Assembly (NCBI GenBank): GCA_017301975.1
Contig: JAFLEI010000001.1
Coordinates: 62,001 to 126,000 of the forward strand
Length of the DNA stretch: 64,000 nucleotides
Direction: 5' to 3'
Source of the DNA: Verrucomicrobiota bacterium
GTDB taxonomy: Bacteria > Verrucomicrobiota > Verrucomicrobiia > Verrucomicrobiales > Verrucomicrobiaceae
Below, in pieces: positions 17,671 to 26,846 of the stretch. The notes below the pieces were generated by a model that saw only the letters and a list, made by a program, of their open reading frames with translations, made no database searches and was not told the origin of the DNA. Both the position numbers and the translations under genes were made by a program. Numbering within the stretch: position 1 is the first letter of the stretch; every line of letters starts with the position of its first letter.

Positions 17671-18329
17671 GCAAGGCCCTCATCATCGATGACGAACAGC
17701 AGATGCGCCGCCTGCTGCGCATGGTGCTGGAGTCACGCGGCTACGAGGTCTGTGAGGCCGCCGACGGCCAGGTCGGTCTGCAGGAGGCCGCGTTTCACCG
17801 GCCTGATGTGGTGCTTCTGGATCTCGGCCTGCCAGGGATGAACGGCATCGAGGTGCTGAAGAGGCTGCGTGAGTGGAGCGACGTCCCCGTGCTCATCCTC
17901 AGCGTGCGTGATCAGGAGACCATCAAGGTCGAGGCCCTGGAAAACGGAGCGGATGACTATGTGACGAAGCCCTTTGGCACCGCCGAACTCCTCGCCCGCC
18001 TCACGGTCATCCAGCGCCGTCGTTTCACACGGCAGAGCGCCGAAATTGTCGTCGATGCTTTGAAGCTGGATCTTCTGCATCATGAGGCGTCGCTGAACGA
18101 GGCTCCGCTCAAGCTCACGCCCACTGAATTTGCGCTGCTCAAGGTGCTGGCAGAGCACGCGGGTCGCATCGTCACGCAGAACCAGATCATCCGGCAGGTC
18201 TGGGCGGGGCAGGCGAGTGATCCCAGCGAAGGCCTGCGTGTGCACATCAATCATCTGCGCAAAAAGCTGGGCGATACTGGGCCGCGCATCGTGAACGAGC
18301 CCGGCATTGGCTATCGGCTGGAGGAATGA
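17667..18329 (+). CDS. Second KdpE-like response regulator
   Basis: The 220-residue OmpR-family protein is a clear paralogue of the neighbouring KdpE. It has IIDDEQQMRRLLRMVLES, the Asp site in VVLLDLGLPGMNG, YVTKPFGTAELLARL and a winged helix ending NEPGIGYRLEE. It overlaps the short kinase gene by an ATGA junction. The pair may cross-talk with the canonical KdpDE; whether it recognises the same DNA box is unknown. Confidence 0.9.
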   Translation: MSKALIIDDEQQMRRLLRMVLESRGYEVCEAADGQVGLQEAAFHRPDVVLLDLGLPGMNGIEVLKRLREWSDVPVLILSVRDQETIKVEALENGADDYVTKPFGTAELLARLTVIQRRRFTRQSAEIVVDALKLDLLHHEASLNEAPLKLTPTEFALLKVLAEHAGRIVTQNQIIRQVWAGQASDPSEGLRVHINHLRKKLGDTGPRIVNEPGIGYRLEE

Positions 18330-18353
18330 TGCTGTTTCAATCATGCGGGCATC

Positions 18354-18379
18354 AAGCCTGGGCATGAATTCAGGCTTTT
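18354..18379 (+). terminator. Probable intrinsic terminator after the kdp region
   Basis: A 7 bp inverted repeat AAGCCTG/CAGGCTT (18354-18360 and 18371-18377) with a 10-base loop runs into TTTT. It lies 25 bp after the second regulator gene and before the MFS gene, where the potassium operon should end. Confidence 0.55.
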
Positions 18380-18409
18380 CGGCCGGCGTGGCCTGTGGTT
18401 TATGGGGGG

Positions 18410-19669
18410 ATGTCTTCGTCTCCAACCCAAGCTGACACTTCCTCTCCAATCATGCGGCGTGCCTGGCTGATCGTAGGGCTGTTGTTTCCAGTGGCGCTGC
18501 TGAACTACCTGGACCGCCAGATGATCGCCTCGATGAAGGTGTCCGTGATGGGTGACATCAAGGACATTGGCACAGAGGAAAACTGGGGGCACATGCTGGC
18601 GTCATTTAAATGGGTCTATGCCATCTGCAGCCCCATCGGCGGGTATATCGCAGACCGTTTCAGCCGCAAGCTCACGATTTGCGGCAGCCTGTTTGTGTGG
18701 TCGCTCATCACCTGGCTTACGGGCCATGTGGGCAGCTTCAATGAACTCTATTGGGCACGCACGCTGATGGGCGTCAGCGAGGCTTTTTACATTCCTGCGG
18801 CGCTGGCCTTGATCGCTGATTATCACACAGCCGGGACGCGTTCGCGTGCCATCGGCGTGCATCAGATGGGCATTTATTGCGGCGTGATGGTGGGCGGTTT
18901 TGCCGGCTTCGTGGCGGATGCGCCGGATCTCGGATGGCGTTTCATGTTCGACTTCACCGGACTGGCCGGCATTCTCTATGCCATCCCGCTGCTGCTCCTG
19001 CTGCGCGATGTGCCACGGCAGGCGGACACGCAGGAGGCGCTGAGCCCCACCGCACGCGGCGGCGCCCTTGGAGAACTGCTCTGCAATCGCAATTTCATCC
19101 TGCTGGTTTTCTATTTCACGCTGCCAGCGCTCGCGGCCTGGGTGGTGCGTGACTGGATGCCGGCGATTCTGCAAAAGGCCTTCGACATCAGCCAGGGCAA
19201 GGCCGGCGTGTCCGCCGCGCTCTACTGGCAGGGGGCCGCGCTGCTCTCCGCAATCCTCGGCGGCTGGCTGGCAGACCGTTGGATGCGGCGCAGTGACCGT
19301 GGCCGCATCTACGTCAGCGCCATCGGCATGATGCTCATCGTCCCTGCCATGTTTGGCGTGGGCAACGCTCCCGCCTTGAACTCCTTCGGACTCGCCATCG
19401 CCTCGCTGATCCTGTTTGGTGTCGGCTGGGGCTTCTTTGACTGCAACAACATGCCCATCCTCAGCCAGATCGTGCGGCCTCACATGCGCGCCACAGGCTA
19501 CGGTCTCATGAATTTCGTCAGCATGATGTGCGGCGGGCTGGCCGACTGGGGTTTCGGCAGGATGCGCGACATGCAGATCCCGCTCAACGTCATCTTCGGC
19601 GTCTTCGCCATGGTCTGCGTTTTCTCGCTCCTGCTCGTGCTGCTGATCCGTCCGCGTCCCGGAGCGTGA
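18410..19669 (+). CDS. MFS transporter
   Basis: A major facilitator carrier of about 419 residues with twelve predicted spans. LLFPVALLNYLDRQMIASM in the first span region and the loop motif GGYIADRFSRK between spans 2 and 3 are MFS signatures, closest to the anion:cation symporter (hexuronate/sialate-like) branch. The ATG at 18410 is chosen; a GTG 15 bp earlier is possible. It is convergent with the cysteine desulfurase, and no neighbour shows its substrate. Confidence 0.88.
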   Translation: MSSSPTQADTSSPIMRRAWLIVGLLFPVALLNYLDRQMIASMKVSVMGDIKDIGTEENWGHMLASFKWVYAICSPIGGYIADRFSRKLTICGSLFVWSLITWLTGHVGSFNELYWARTLMGVSEAFYIPAALALIADYHTAGTRSRAIGVHQMGIYCGVMVGGFAGFVADAPDLGWRFMFDFTGLAGILYAIPLLLLLRDVPRQADTQEALSPTARGGALGELLCNRNFILLVFYFTLPALAAWVVRDWMPAILQKAFDISQGKAGVSAALYWQGAALLSAILGGWLADRWMRRSDRGRIYVSAIGMMLIVPAMFGVGNAPALNSFGLAIASLILFGVGWGFFDCNNMPILSQIVRPHMRATGYGLMNFVSMMCGGLADWGFGRMRDMQIPLNVIFGVFAMVCVFSLLLVLLIRPRPGA

Positions 19670-19674
19670 ACCTC

Positions 19675-20796
19675 CTATTGCGGCCTGCCGCCACGGTTCA
19701 GTTCGTCAAACACTTCAACGAACGCCTCCGCGAGCGCCTGCCAGTCTTCCGCCGTCGTCTCCCAGCCGCTGCTGATGCGCACGACGCGCTTCAGCTCCGC
19801 CGCACTGGCACCGAGCGCTGTCACCACGACCGACGATCCCTCCTTGCCTGAACTGCAGGCCGAACCCGTCGAGATGCTGAACCCGCGGCGTGAAAGGCGC
19901 GTGAGCCATTTAAGATTGTCATGCTCCGGCATGACCATGAGCACGGTGTTCCAAAGTCGTGGTGCGTATTCGCTGATCACCCGCAGAGAATCAAATCGCG
20001 TCCGCATCTCCGCGATGAAAGCATCGCGCAACGTGCTTTGCGTTTGTTCGATCTCGCTCAAACCGGGTGTGATCCTCTCCAGCGCTGTCACCATGGCTTC
20101 GATAGCCGGGTAATTTTCCGTGCCTGCGCGCCGCCCATGCTCCTGCGGACCCCCACGAATGAAGCCGAGGCGTGAGTCCTCTTTGGGCAGCACCAGAAAT
20201 CCGCAGCCCTTGCTGCCGCCGAATTTGTGCGCACTGCCCGTGATGAAATCGCAGTCGCCTAGGTCACCAGCGTTCAGCTTGCCGAGCCATTGCGCGGCAT
20301 CCGTGTGAAACAGCACGTCATGTTTCCGGCAAAGCGCCGCAAGTTCACGCCAGGGCTGCAAGGCACCGCTTTCGTTGTTCGCCGCCATCACGGAAACCAG
20401 AGCAGGGCGCTTGCAAAGGATCAGGTGCTCCACCGCATCAGATTCTACGACACCGTCCTCATTCACCGGCAGCTCCACCGCATGCCGACCACGCGCAGCC
20501 TCACGCACGCTCGGATGCTCGATGGCTGAGATCACAACGCCGGCATCGGCTGGCAGCGAGGCAAACAAGGCATTGTTCGATTCCGTCGCTCCCGAGGTGA
20601 ACACGATCCTCTCAGCATCCGCGCCGATCAGCGTTCCCAGCCGTTCGCGCGCGGATTCAAGCTGCTGGCTCGTCAGCCCCGCATCGCGATACAGGCTCGA
20701 AGGATTGTGCCAGTGCTTCTCGCTCGCCTGCAGCCATGCATCCCGTGCGGCGGGGTGCAGCGGCGTGGTCGCGTTGTGATCAAAGTAGCCCTTCAT
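19675..20796 (-). CDS. Cysteine desulfurase (NifS/IscS type)
   Basis: This 373-residue PLP enzyme converts cysteine to alanine and passes on the persulfide sulfur. The PLP lysine is in GSAHKFGG and the active-site cysteine loop in STGSACSSGKEG; GATESNNALF and HTDAAQWLGK are also conserved. Its start overlaps the stop of the small membrane-protein gene, which overlaps fdhD upstream. In E. coli a cysteine desulfurase feeds sulfur to FdhD, so this may be a dedicated donor. No ISC scaffold genes are adjacent, which supports a specialised role. Confidence 0.93.
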   Translation of the reverse strand: MKGYFDHNATTPLHPAARDAWLQASEKHWHNPSSLYRDAGLTSQQLESARERLGTLIGADAERIVFTSGATESNNALFASLPADAGVVISAIEHPSVREAARGRHAVELPVNEDGVVESDAVEHLILCKRPALVSVMAANNESGALQPWRELAALCRKHDVLFHTDAAQWLGKLNAGDLGDCDFITGSAHKFGGSKGCGFLVLPKEDSRLGFIRGGPQEHGRRAGTENYPAIEAMVTALERITPGLSEIEQTQSTLRDAFIAEMRTRFDSLRVISEYAPRLWNTVLMVMPEHDNLKWLTRLSRRGFSISTGSACSSGKEGSSVVVTALGASAAELKRVVRISSGWETTAEDWQALAEAFVEVFDELNRGGRPQ

Positions 20797-21215
20797 GCAG
20801 CAGTCTTGAAACGGGAAGGCAGTGGGATGTGCAGCAGCATTAGGATGAAGCCGAGACCCAGATAGGGCAGCCAGGCATCGCCCTTTCCATTCGAGAGGAT
20901 GCCATTGACGAAGCCGAGGACGCCAACGCCTTCGCTCAATGCAAACACCACAACGTTGCCCGCCACAAAACGCCCGCGCTGCGCCGGATCATCCAGATTG
21001 AGCAAGCCGGAAGAAAACCCGCCGAGCAACAGCTTGCGCAGGAAAAAACTCAGGGCCGCCGCGCTGCCCGCCGCCAGCGCAATGATCTGGCCAAGCGACT
21101 TGGCATCCCCCTTGGCCGGAGCAAAAGTCATGGAACTCAGCATGACAGCATAAAGGCAGAGCGAGCCGCAAAGAGCTCCCCAGATGATGAAGACGAGAAC
21201 TTGAACTTGTTTCAT
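20793..21215 (-). CDS. Small four-span membrane protein between fdhD and cysteine desulfurase
   Basis: The 140-residue protein is mostly hydrophobic, with predicted spans at about residues 4-26, 41-60, 85-105 and 115-133. It has no catalytic motif I recognise. It overlaps fdhD upstream and the desulfurase downstream by 4 bp each, so the three are translated from one message. It could help membrane placement of the sulfur-transfer pair or be unrelated to it. Confidence 0.75.
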   Translation of the reverse strand: MKQVQVLVFIIWGALCGSLCLYAVMLSSMTFAPAKGDAKSLGQIIALAAGSAAALSFFLRKLLLGGFSSGLLNLDDPAQRGRFVAGNVVVFALSEGVGVLGFVNGILSNGKGDAWLPYLGLGFILMLLHIPLPSRFKTAA

Positions 21216-22036
21216 GACAACATCTCCACACGTTGCGGATGGGTGTAAACATTCATCGTTTCACCACGCAAAAAGCCGATGAGCGTCTGGCCTGCCTCCT
21301 GCGCGAAATCGACGGCGAGACTGCTGGGCGCTGAAATCGCCGCGACGAGCGGGATGCCTCCCGCCAGCGCCTTCTGAATGATCTCAAACGACACCCGGCC
21401 GCTTACCAGCAGGATGTGCTTGTCCAGCGGAAGCAGGCCCCGCTGCAATGCGTAGCCGAGAATTTTATCGAGCGCGTTGTGCCTGCCCACATCCTCACGT
21501 AGCACGACCAGATTGCCCTCAAGGTCAAACAGCCCGCTCGCATGCAGCCCGCCGGTTTTGGAAAAGGTCTCCTGCGCGGCACGCAGCTTGTCCGGCAGAC
21601 TGGCGATCAGCTTCGGCAAGACCTGCCAGCCTCCCTTCACAGCGGGAAACTGCTGAAACACGCTCTCAATGCTCGTCTTGCCGCAAAGCCCACAACTGGA
21701 AGCACTGAAGACATGGCGGGTGAGCGAGTCCCAGTTCACCACCGCACCACCGAGCAGCACATCCACGATGTTGCCATGCTTGTTGTTGGTGCTGGGGCAT
21801 TGCGAGACTTCCAGAATGTCACGCGGGCGCTGCACCACCCCTTCGCTGACTAAAAATCCGGCGGCAAGCTCTTCATCATGACCCGGCGTCCGCATCACCA
21901 CGGCCACAGAACGGCCTTCGACACGGATTTCCAGCGGCTCCTCACGGGCGGTGACATCACTCACTTCACAGGTGCCTCCGGCGGTGTTCACCTTGTGCAC
22001 CTGCACTGCGGCCATGGCTGGATTCTCCGCGCTCAT
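21212..22036 (-). CDS. fdhD: FdhD, formate dehydrogenase accessory sulfurtransferase
   Basis: The 274-residue protein matches FdhD, which transfers sulfur to the molybdenum cofactor of formate dehydrogenase. The redox-active loop is visible as SSCGLCGKTSIES, and LREDVGRHNALDKILGYAL and LLVSGRVSFEIIQKAL are family hallmarks. It follows lpxK with a one-base junction and precedes the membrane-protein and cysteine desulfurase genes. No formate dehydrogenase subunits lie in this window. Confidence 0.95.
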   Translation of the reverse strand: MSAENPAMAAVQVHKVNTAGGTCEVSDVTAREEPLEIRVEGRSVAVVMRTPGHDEELAAGFLVSEGVVQRPRDILEVSQCPSTNNKHGNIVDVLLGGAVVNWDSLTRHVFSASSCGLCGKTSIESVFQQFPAVKGGWQVLPKLIASLPDKLRAAQETFSKTGGLHASGLFDLEGNLVVLREDVGRHNALDKILGYALQRGLLPLDKHILLVSGRVSFEIIQKALAGGIPLVAAISAPSSLAVDFAQEAGQTLIGFLRGETMNVYTHPQRVEMLS

Positions 22037-23259
22037 TACGATGACTCCATGAAATCAGCGGGAAGCACTCCCGCAGGCACCCGGCGCGGTTCGGCGATGA
22101 GCCGCACCATCTTGTCGAAGACATCTCGTCCGCGAATGATCTCGATCTCCACGCGCATGAAATAGAAAGGGATGTCGGCAACGGGCAGTTTGGGAAACCG
22201 CACATAATCCTTCTCCGTGGTGACCATGCAGTGCACGTCGCGGCGCACGCAGCGTTCGATGAAATTCTTCAGCTCCGGCCCGCGAAAGCGGTGATGATCT
22301 GCGAAGCGGGCGATCACCTCGACCTTGGCGCCGAGTTTGCGCAGGCCATTTTCAAAGCTCTCTGGAACGGCGATGCCGGAAAGGGCGCCCACAAATTTAT
22401 CGCGCAAGCCATCAATTGGCAGGCGCTCGCCGGTGTGGATGTTCTCGTAATGCATGGCGCGATGGCGGCACTCGATGATTTCGGCGGCACGGTTGTAGCG
22501 GCGGATTTGCTTCACCACGTCTTCACTGTCGCCATCCGACTTGGTGATGAAGATGTAGCTGGCGCGGCGCAGGCTGCGCGGAGGCTCGCGCAACGTGCCG
22601 CGTGGCAGCATGTGGCCGTTGACTCCGAACACCGCTGTTTTGTCGATCAGCACGATGTCATGGCGGTGCTTGAGCTTGAGGTATTGCAGGCCGTCATCCA
22701 GCACGAGAACATCGGCTCCAAAGCGCTGGATCGCGTGCGCTCCCGCCTTCACGCGGTTTTTATCCACCACCACCGGGATGCCGGGGCAGTTCTTCGCCAG
22801 CATGAAGGGCTCGTCGCCGGCATTGTGCGAATCGAGCAGCACCTTTTCGCCATCGGAAACGATGCGGGGCAGCGGTTCGGCCGGCTTGGGAATGAAGCCC
22901 AGTCGCGCCGCCAATTTTTTCGAAAACGGCAGCTTTTTCTGCCGCTTGCTCTTGTAGCCCCGGCTCAGGATGCACACGCTGCGCCCATGCTCATGCAGCG
23001 CCTTGGAGAGCATTTCCACCACAGGAGTCTTGCCGGTGCCGCCGGTGGTGAGATTTCCCACGCTGATGACCGGCACCCCCAGATGGTGGTCATGGATGTA
23101 GCGGTGGCGGTAGAGATAGAGCCGGGTCCGCACCACGGCAGAGTAAATGCCCGAAAGCCCGCGGAAGACGACCCGCAGCAGCGAGGCGCGGATGCCGCGG
23201 CGGTTGTTGATCACCACGTCGATGACGAAGTTTTCGATGTCTTCCAGGGTGTCTTTCAC
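22036..23259 (-). CDS. lpxK: LpxK, tetraacyldisaccharide 4'-kinase
   Basis: The 407-residue inner-membrane kinase phosphorylates the lipid A precursor at the 4' position. The Walker A-like loop is VGNLTTGGTGKTPVVEML (about residues 66-83), with RGYKSKR and LVLDDGLQYLKLKHRHDIV further on. The protein is longer than E. coli LpxK (about 330), with extra N-terminal sequence. Its presence shows that the organism makes lipid A and has an outer membrane. It heads the minus-strand group that continues with fdhD. Confidence 0.93.
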   Translation of the reverse strand: MKDTLEDIENFVIDVVINNRRGIRASLLRVVFRGLSGIYSAVVRTRLYLYRHRYIHDHHLGVPVISVGNLTTGGTGKTPVVEMLSKALHEHGRSVCILSRGYKSKRQKKLPFSKKLAARLGFIPKPAEPLPRIVSDGEKVLLDSHNAGDEPFMLAKNCPGIPVVVDKNRVKAGAHAIQRFGADVLVLDDGLQYLKLKHRHDIVLIDKTAVFGVNGHMLPRGTLREPPRSLRRASYIFITKSDGDSEDVVKQIRRYNRAAEIIECRHRAMHYENIHTGERLPIDGLRDKFVGALSGIAVPESFENGLRKLGAKVEVIARFADHHRFRGPELKNFIERCVRRDVHCMVTTEKDYVRFPKLPVADIPFYFMRVEIEIIRGRDVFDKMVRLIAEPRRVPAGVLPADFMESS

Positions 23260-23341
23260 AGGCGGGCATTGGAAGCTGGAAAGCGTGCCACGTCAACGAG
23301 ACGCCTTGCTGTTTGCCATGGAGTTTTGTAGCTTTTCACAT

Positions 23342-24985
23342 ATGAAATTCCTCATCCAAGTGCTTCTGGGGTTGCTTGTCATCACATGTCATGCACAGGC
23401 GCGCACACTGGCCGAGGTGGCTGGCAGGCAGGCAAAACAGCTGGGCGCTGGGTGCATCGTCACTGCTGAGCGCATTGGCGGAGAGGTGCATTTTGCCCTG
23501 GCTGGCAAAGCACCTGAGGCTGGAGAAGCAAGGCCGGAGCAGCTGGGCTTTGAGATCGGCTCGATCACCAAGGTGTTCACGGGACTATTGCTGGCCCAGG
23601 CAGTGGTGGAGAAAAAAGTCACACTGGAGACAACCATTGGCAGCCTGCTGGCAGGCAAGGTGAAGTTTACGGATCCCCGTGTCTCGGCGATCACGCTGAA
23701 GCAGCTGGCCACCCACACCAGCGGCCTGCCCTGCCTGCCGGACAACGCGATCGCCGGCGCGCTGGAGGAGGACCCCTATGCAAATTACGACGGAAACCTG
23801 CTGATGAAGTACCTCGCCTCGGCCAAACTCGATGGGGAGGGGCCTTTCACCTTCAGCTACTCCAATCTCGGCATGGGGTTGCTCGGCTATCTACTGGGAG
23901 AAAAATATCAGATGTCATGGGATCAGGCGGTGGTGGAAAAAATCTGCCGCCCGCTGGGCTTGCAGAACACCGCCGTTCAGCCCCAGTCTGCCCTGTTGCG
24001 GGCCACCCCGCATGATGACGAAGGCGAGACAAAGCCCTGGCATTTCATCTCCCTGGCTGGTTGTGGTGCCCTGCGGAGCACGGCGGCTGACCTGATCATC
24101 TTCGGCGAGGCATGGCTTCATCCTGAAAAGACTCCGTTGAAGGAAGCCTTTGCGCTGTCCCGGCGACCGCAGGCTGACGCGCCCTCCATGGGCGGACGGA
24201 TCGGACTGGGAGTGCTGCTGGGGTCGTTTGATGGTGATCCGACCTTGCAACATGACGGCGGTACCGGAGGGTTTTGCTCCGGACTGCAGGTGATTCCAGC
24301 GAAGGGAATCGTGCGTGTGGTTCTGATCAGCAGCAACGAGCTGTCGGGAAGCCAGGTGATTGCCGGCACATCTGCGATCAAGCCAGTGGACCCGGCGACG
24401 CAAAAGGAGATAACCCTGTCTCCGGAGATGCTGAAGCAGTATCCTGGCGTGTATGAGCTTGACCGCAATGCGCGCTTCACGGTGCTGCTGCGTGACGGAA
24501 GGATGTATGTGAACCTGACGGGGCAGCCCTTTCTGAGCGCCTTTGCCAAGGCGCCGGATCGCTTTTTTTACAAGGCGGTGGCGGCTGAGATCGTCTTCAA
24601 TCGCCATGAGGGAGAGGTTCATTCTCTGACACTGTTTCAAAACGGTCATGAAATCACCGCCAGACGCGGCAGCGCTCCATCACCGGAGTACCGGTTGCCC
24701 CCCGCCAAAGAGCTGCAGATCTATGTCGGTGAGTACGCTTTGGTGGGCGCGAAGCCACTCAAGATCACCGTAAAGGCCGACACTCTTTTTGCCGAGCTCG
24801 AAGGACAGTCGGCGGTGCCCGTTTTTGAAACTACAGCGGACCACTTCGAATACGATGTGGTCAAGGCCGAGCTCGTATTCACACGGGATGACAAGCAGCA
24901 GATCAATGGCCTCACGCTCCTGCAAAATGGCATGACGGTGCCGGCTCCCCGGATCAAGACCCCGACCAGTGCCCCGAAGCCGTGA
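23342..24985 (+). CDS. Class C beta-lactamase-related serine hydrolase with two DUF3471-like repeats
   Basis: The 547-residue exported protein has a signal peptide (MKFLIQVLLGLLVITCHA) when started at 23342. The serine nucleophile motif is SITK in GSITKVFTGLL, followed by the YSN motif in FSYSNLGMG and HDGGTGG in place of the KTG box. From about residue 360 there are two similar beta-rich repeats (ARFTVLLRDGRMYVNL...LFQNGHEITARR and PLKITVKADTLFAELEG...LLQNGMTVPAPR), like DUF3471 domains. Members act as esterases or peptidases more often than true beta-lactamases. Its 3' end overlaps the convergent ArsR-methyltransferase gene by 32 bp. Confidence 0.88.
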   Translation: MKFLIQVLLGLLVITCHAQARTLAEVAGRQAKQLGAGCIVTAERIGGEVHFALAGKAPEAGEARPEQLGFEIGSITKVFTGLLLAQAVVEKKVTLETTIGSLLAGKVKFTDPRVSAITLKQLATHTSGLPCLPDNAIAGALEEDPYANYDGNLLMKYLASAKLDGEGPFTFSYSNLGMGLLGYLLGEKYQMSWDQAVVEKICRPLGLQNTAVQPQSALLRATPHDDEGETKPWHFISLAGCGALRSTAADLIIFGEAWLHPEKTPLKEAFALSRRPQADAPSMGGRIGLGVLLGSFDGDPTLQHDGGTGGFCSGLQVIPAKGIVRVVLISSNELSGSQVIAGTSAIKPVDPATQKEITLSPEMLKQYPGVYELDRNARFTVLLRDGRMYVNLTGQPFLSAFAKAPDRFFYKAVAAEIVFNRHEGEVHSLTLFQNGHEITARRGSAPSPEYRLPPAKELQIYVGEYALVGAKPLKITVKADTLFAELEGQSAVPVFETTADHFEYDVVKAELVFTRDDKQQINGLTLLQNGMTVPAPRIKTPTSAPKP

Positions 24986-25931
24986 GGCGGTTTTCCTTCT
25001 CCGCCAGCGCCAGGATCGTCTGGAAGTGCGGGCTTTTGCTTTCGCGGTGCACCACGCTCGTCTCGATTTTTTTAAATCCTGCGCTGCTGAGCATGTCATG
25101 CAGGTCGCTCTCAGAAAAGCCGAGCCAGACATCGGCATACAAATCACGCGCCTGCTCAAACTGGTGCTTGAGGAGGTCCAGCACCACGATGCGTCCACCG
25201 GGACGCAGGATGCTGAAGGCGGCCTTCAGGGCTTTCTCCGGATTCTGGGCGTGATGCAGCGCCTGGCTGAGAAAGACGAGGTCCACGCTCAGCGGCGGGA
25301 TGGGCGGAGCCTCGATGTCTCCAAGACGAAATTCGAGGTTCGTAAACCCATGCTTCTGCGCCAGCTCCGCGCCATAGGCCACCATCTTCTCGCTGTTATC
25401 GACGGCGATCACTTTCTTCGCCCTCTCCGCCAGCAATTGGGAAAGCGTGCCCTCGCCCGCACCCAGATCGGCAATAACCAGCGGAGGCATGAGCTTGAGC
25501 AAAGTCTCTCCCAATCCCTTCCACGAGCGGCCAGGAATGTAGTGGCGGCCAAACTTGCCCGCCAGCGCGTCAAAGTAGGCCTTCGCTGTTTGCGCCCGCT
25601 TGCGCAGCACGATCTGCAGCGCCTCGGCATCCTTGGTCACTTCGCGCAGCTCACCCCCCGCCGCCTCCAGCAGCGCCAGAAAATGCCCATGGGTTGGCTT
25701 GTCCTTGGCTGCCGGTTCATCGAGCTGGTACAGCCGGTTCTTGCCACTGCGGCGGTCGGTCACCAGTCCTGCCGACTTCAATTTGGAAAGCTGGGCGGAG
25801 ATGTTGGACTGGGGCAGAGACAGCACCTCCTGCAGCTCCGCCACGCTCAGCTCCTCCTGCTTGAGCAGCAAAAGCAGCCGCACCCGGGTAGGGTCGGCAA
25901 TGAGGCTGAGAGATTTAAGTACGGAAGACAA
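24954..25931 (-). CDS. ArsR-type HTH fused to SAM-dependent methyltransferase
   Basis: The 325-residue product joins an N-terminal winged helix (LSLIADPTRVRLLLLL, SLPQSNISAQLSKLKSAG, residues about 8-60) to a C-terminal class I methyltransferase. The latter has SAM motif I VIADLGAGEGTL and LVFLSQALHHAQNP with GGRIVVLDLL. This architecture is common among ArsR/SmtB regulators with a ubiE-like domain. No metal-binding cysteine pair is evident in the helix region. The methyl acceptor is unknown. Confidence 0.9.
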   Translation of the reverse strand: MSSVLKSLSLIADPTRVRLLLLLKQEELSVAELQEVLSLPQSNISAQLSKLKSAGLVTDRRSGKNRLYQLDEPAAKDKPTHGHFLALLEAAGGELREVTKDAEALQIVLRKRAQTAKAYFDALAGKFGRHYIPGRSWKGLGETLLKLMPPLVIADLGAGEGTLSQLLAERAKKVIAVDNSEKMVAYGAELAQKHGFTNLEFRLGDIEAPPIPPLSVDLVFLSQALHHAQNPEKALKAAFSILRPGGRIVVLDLLKHQFEQARDLYADVWLGFSESDLHDMLSSAGFKKIETSVVHRESKSPHFQTILALAEKENRLTASGHWSGS

Positions 25932-25990
25932 GGTGCGGCCATCGTATCAACGCATGATGATTCATCAATGCCAGAATTTTAAGCCCGCAG

Positions 25991-26688
25991 TCAGAGCTTC
26001 GATGCCGCCCAGATGCCCGCCTTGCTCTGCTGCGCCCGCCGCCGCAGCTCCTGGAGTTCCAGCGCGTAGTCATTGATCGACCGCGCGTCTGCCGGCAGGC
26101 TGGACGTCACTCCCGCCACCCGGGCAAAGCCCTGCTGTACCAGCAGATCCGCGAGATACACATGCTTCCCTGGGCTGATTTCCACCAGGATGAAGGCGTA
26201 GTAGCGGCTGAGCCCCGGCACCTCCTCCCAGCGCGTCATCACGGTAAAAGGCTGCTGCTTGAGCAGTTGCGTCACGTACTGCGCCGCCCGCTGACCTTCC
26301 TCAATGACGCGCTGGCTGCTCACGCCAAAGTAACGCGCCTGCTCCTGCACGCGCTGCGGATGGTCAGTGAAATGTCCGCGGCATCCACATAGTAGAGCAC
26401 AAAAATGTGCTCATCCTCGGTGTCGCTCACCTTGATGCGCAGCGTGTCCGCCTCGTTGGCGCGGCTTTCGATCAGCCTGGCCTTGGGGAAGATTTTGAAT
26501 TGCGGCAGCGCCGCACGGCTTGCATCAGACCTCGTCTGCCCGGCCGGCACCTGGGCCACCGCCACGGGCAGCGCCTGCAGCGGCGCGGGCCGGCTCTCCT
26601 TCAGCAGCACGGCCACGAGCACGATGATCAGCACCAGCACGCAGGTGATGGCGAGATTCAGCAATGTGTCACGAAAAGGCATGCTCAT
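25991..26688 (-). pseudogene. Thermonuclease-like (SNase fold) membrane-anchored protein with apparent frameshift
   Basis: Two overlapping frames look like one gene. The upstream frame gives a membrane anchor (NLAITCVLVLIIVLVAVLL) from a start at 26688 and the first half of a nuclease fold ending HIFVLYYVDAADIS. The family pattern then continues in a different frame as TDHPQRVQEQARYFGVSSQ, ending at 25991. The switch lies at about 26365-26378 and would be repaired by adding one base. Related proteins carry VDA-x-E and P-x-RV-x-EQA-x-YFG in one chain. It may be a real broken gene or a sequencing error. The downstream half alone has only a GTG start at 26350. Confidence 0.65.
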
Positions 26689-26821
26689 GCAGTCAGGGAT
26701 GGGCCCGGGCCACTGTCCAGCGTTCAGGCGGGTGCTCAAGCCGCAAAGTGCCGCGGCAGTGAGAATGCAGCCTGCCGCCACCAGGAAAGTCGGACAGAAA
26801 GATTGGTGTCGTGGCTTCGTA

Positions 26822-26843
26822 ATTGGTATGACCTCCTACCAAT
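26822..26843 (+). promoter_or_regulatory. Operator for the GntR/FadR-type regulator
   Basis: A perfect 7 bp inverted repeat ATTGGTA/TACCAAT with an 8-base spacer ends 3 bp before the GntR start codon. GntR/FadR regulators bind T-GGT-N-ACC-A type palindromes, so self-regulation of the downstream operon is likely. A related half-site (ATTGGTGT) lies at about 26801. Confidence 0.65.
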
Positions 26844-26846
26844 CTC

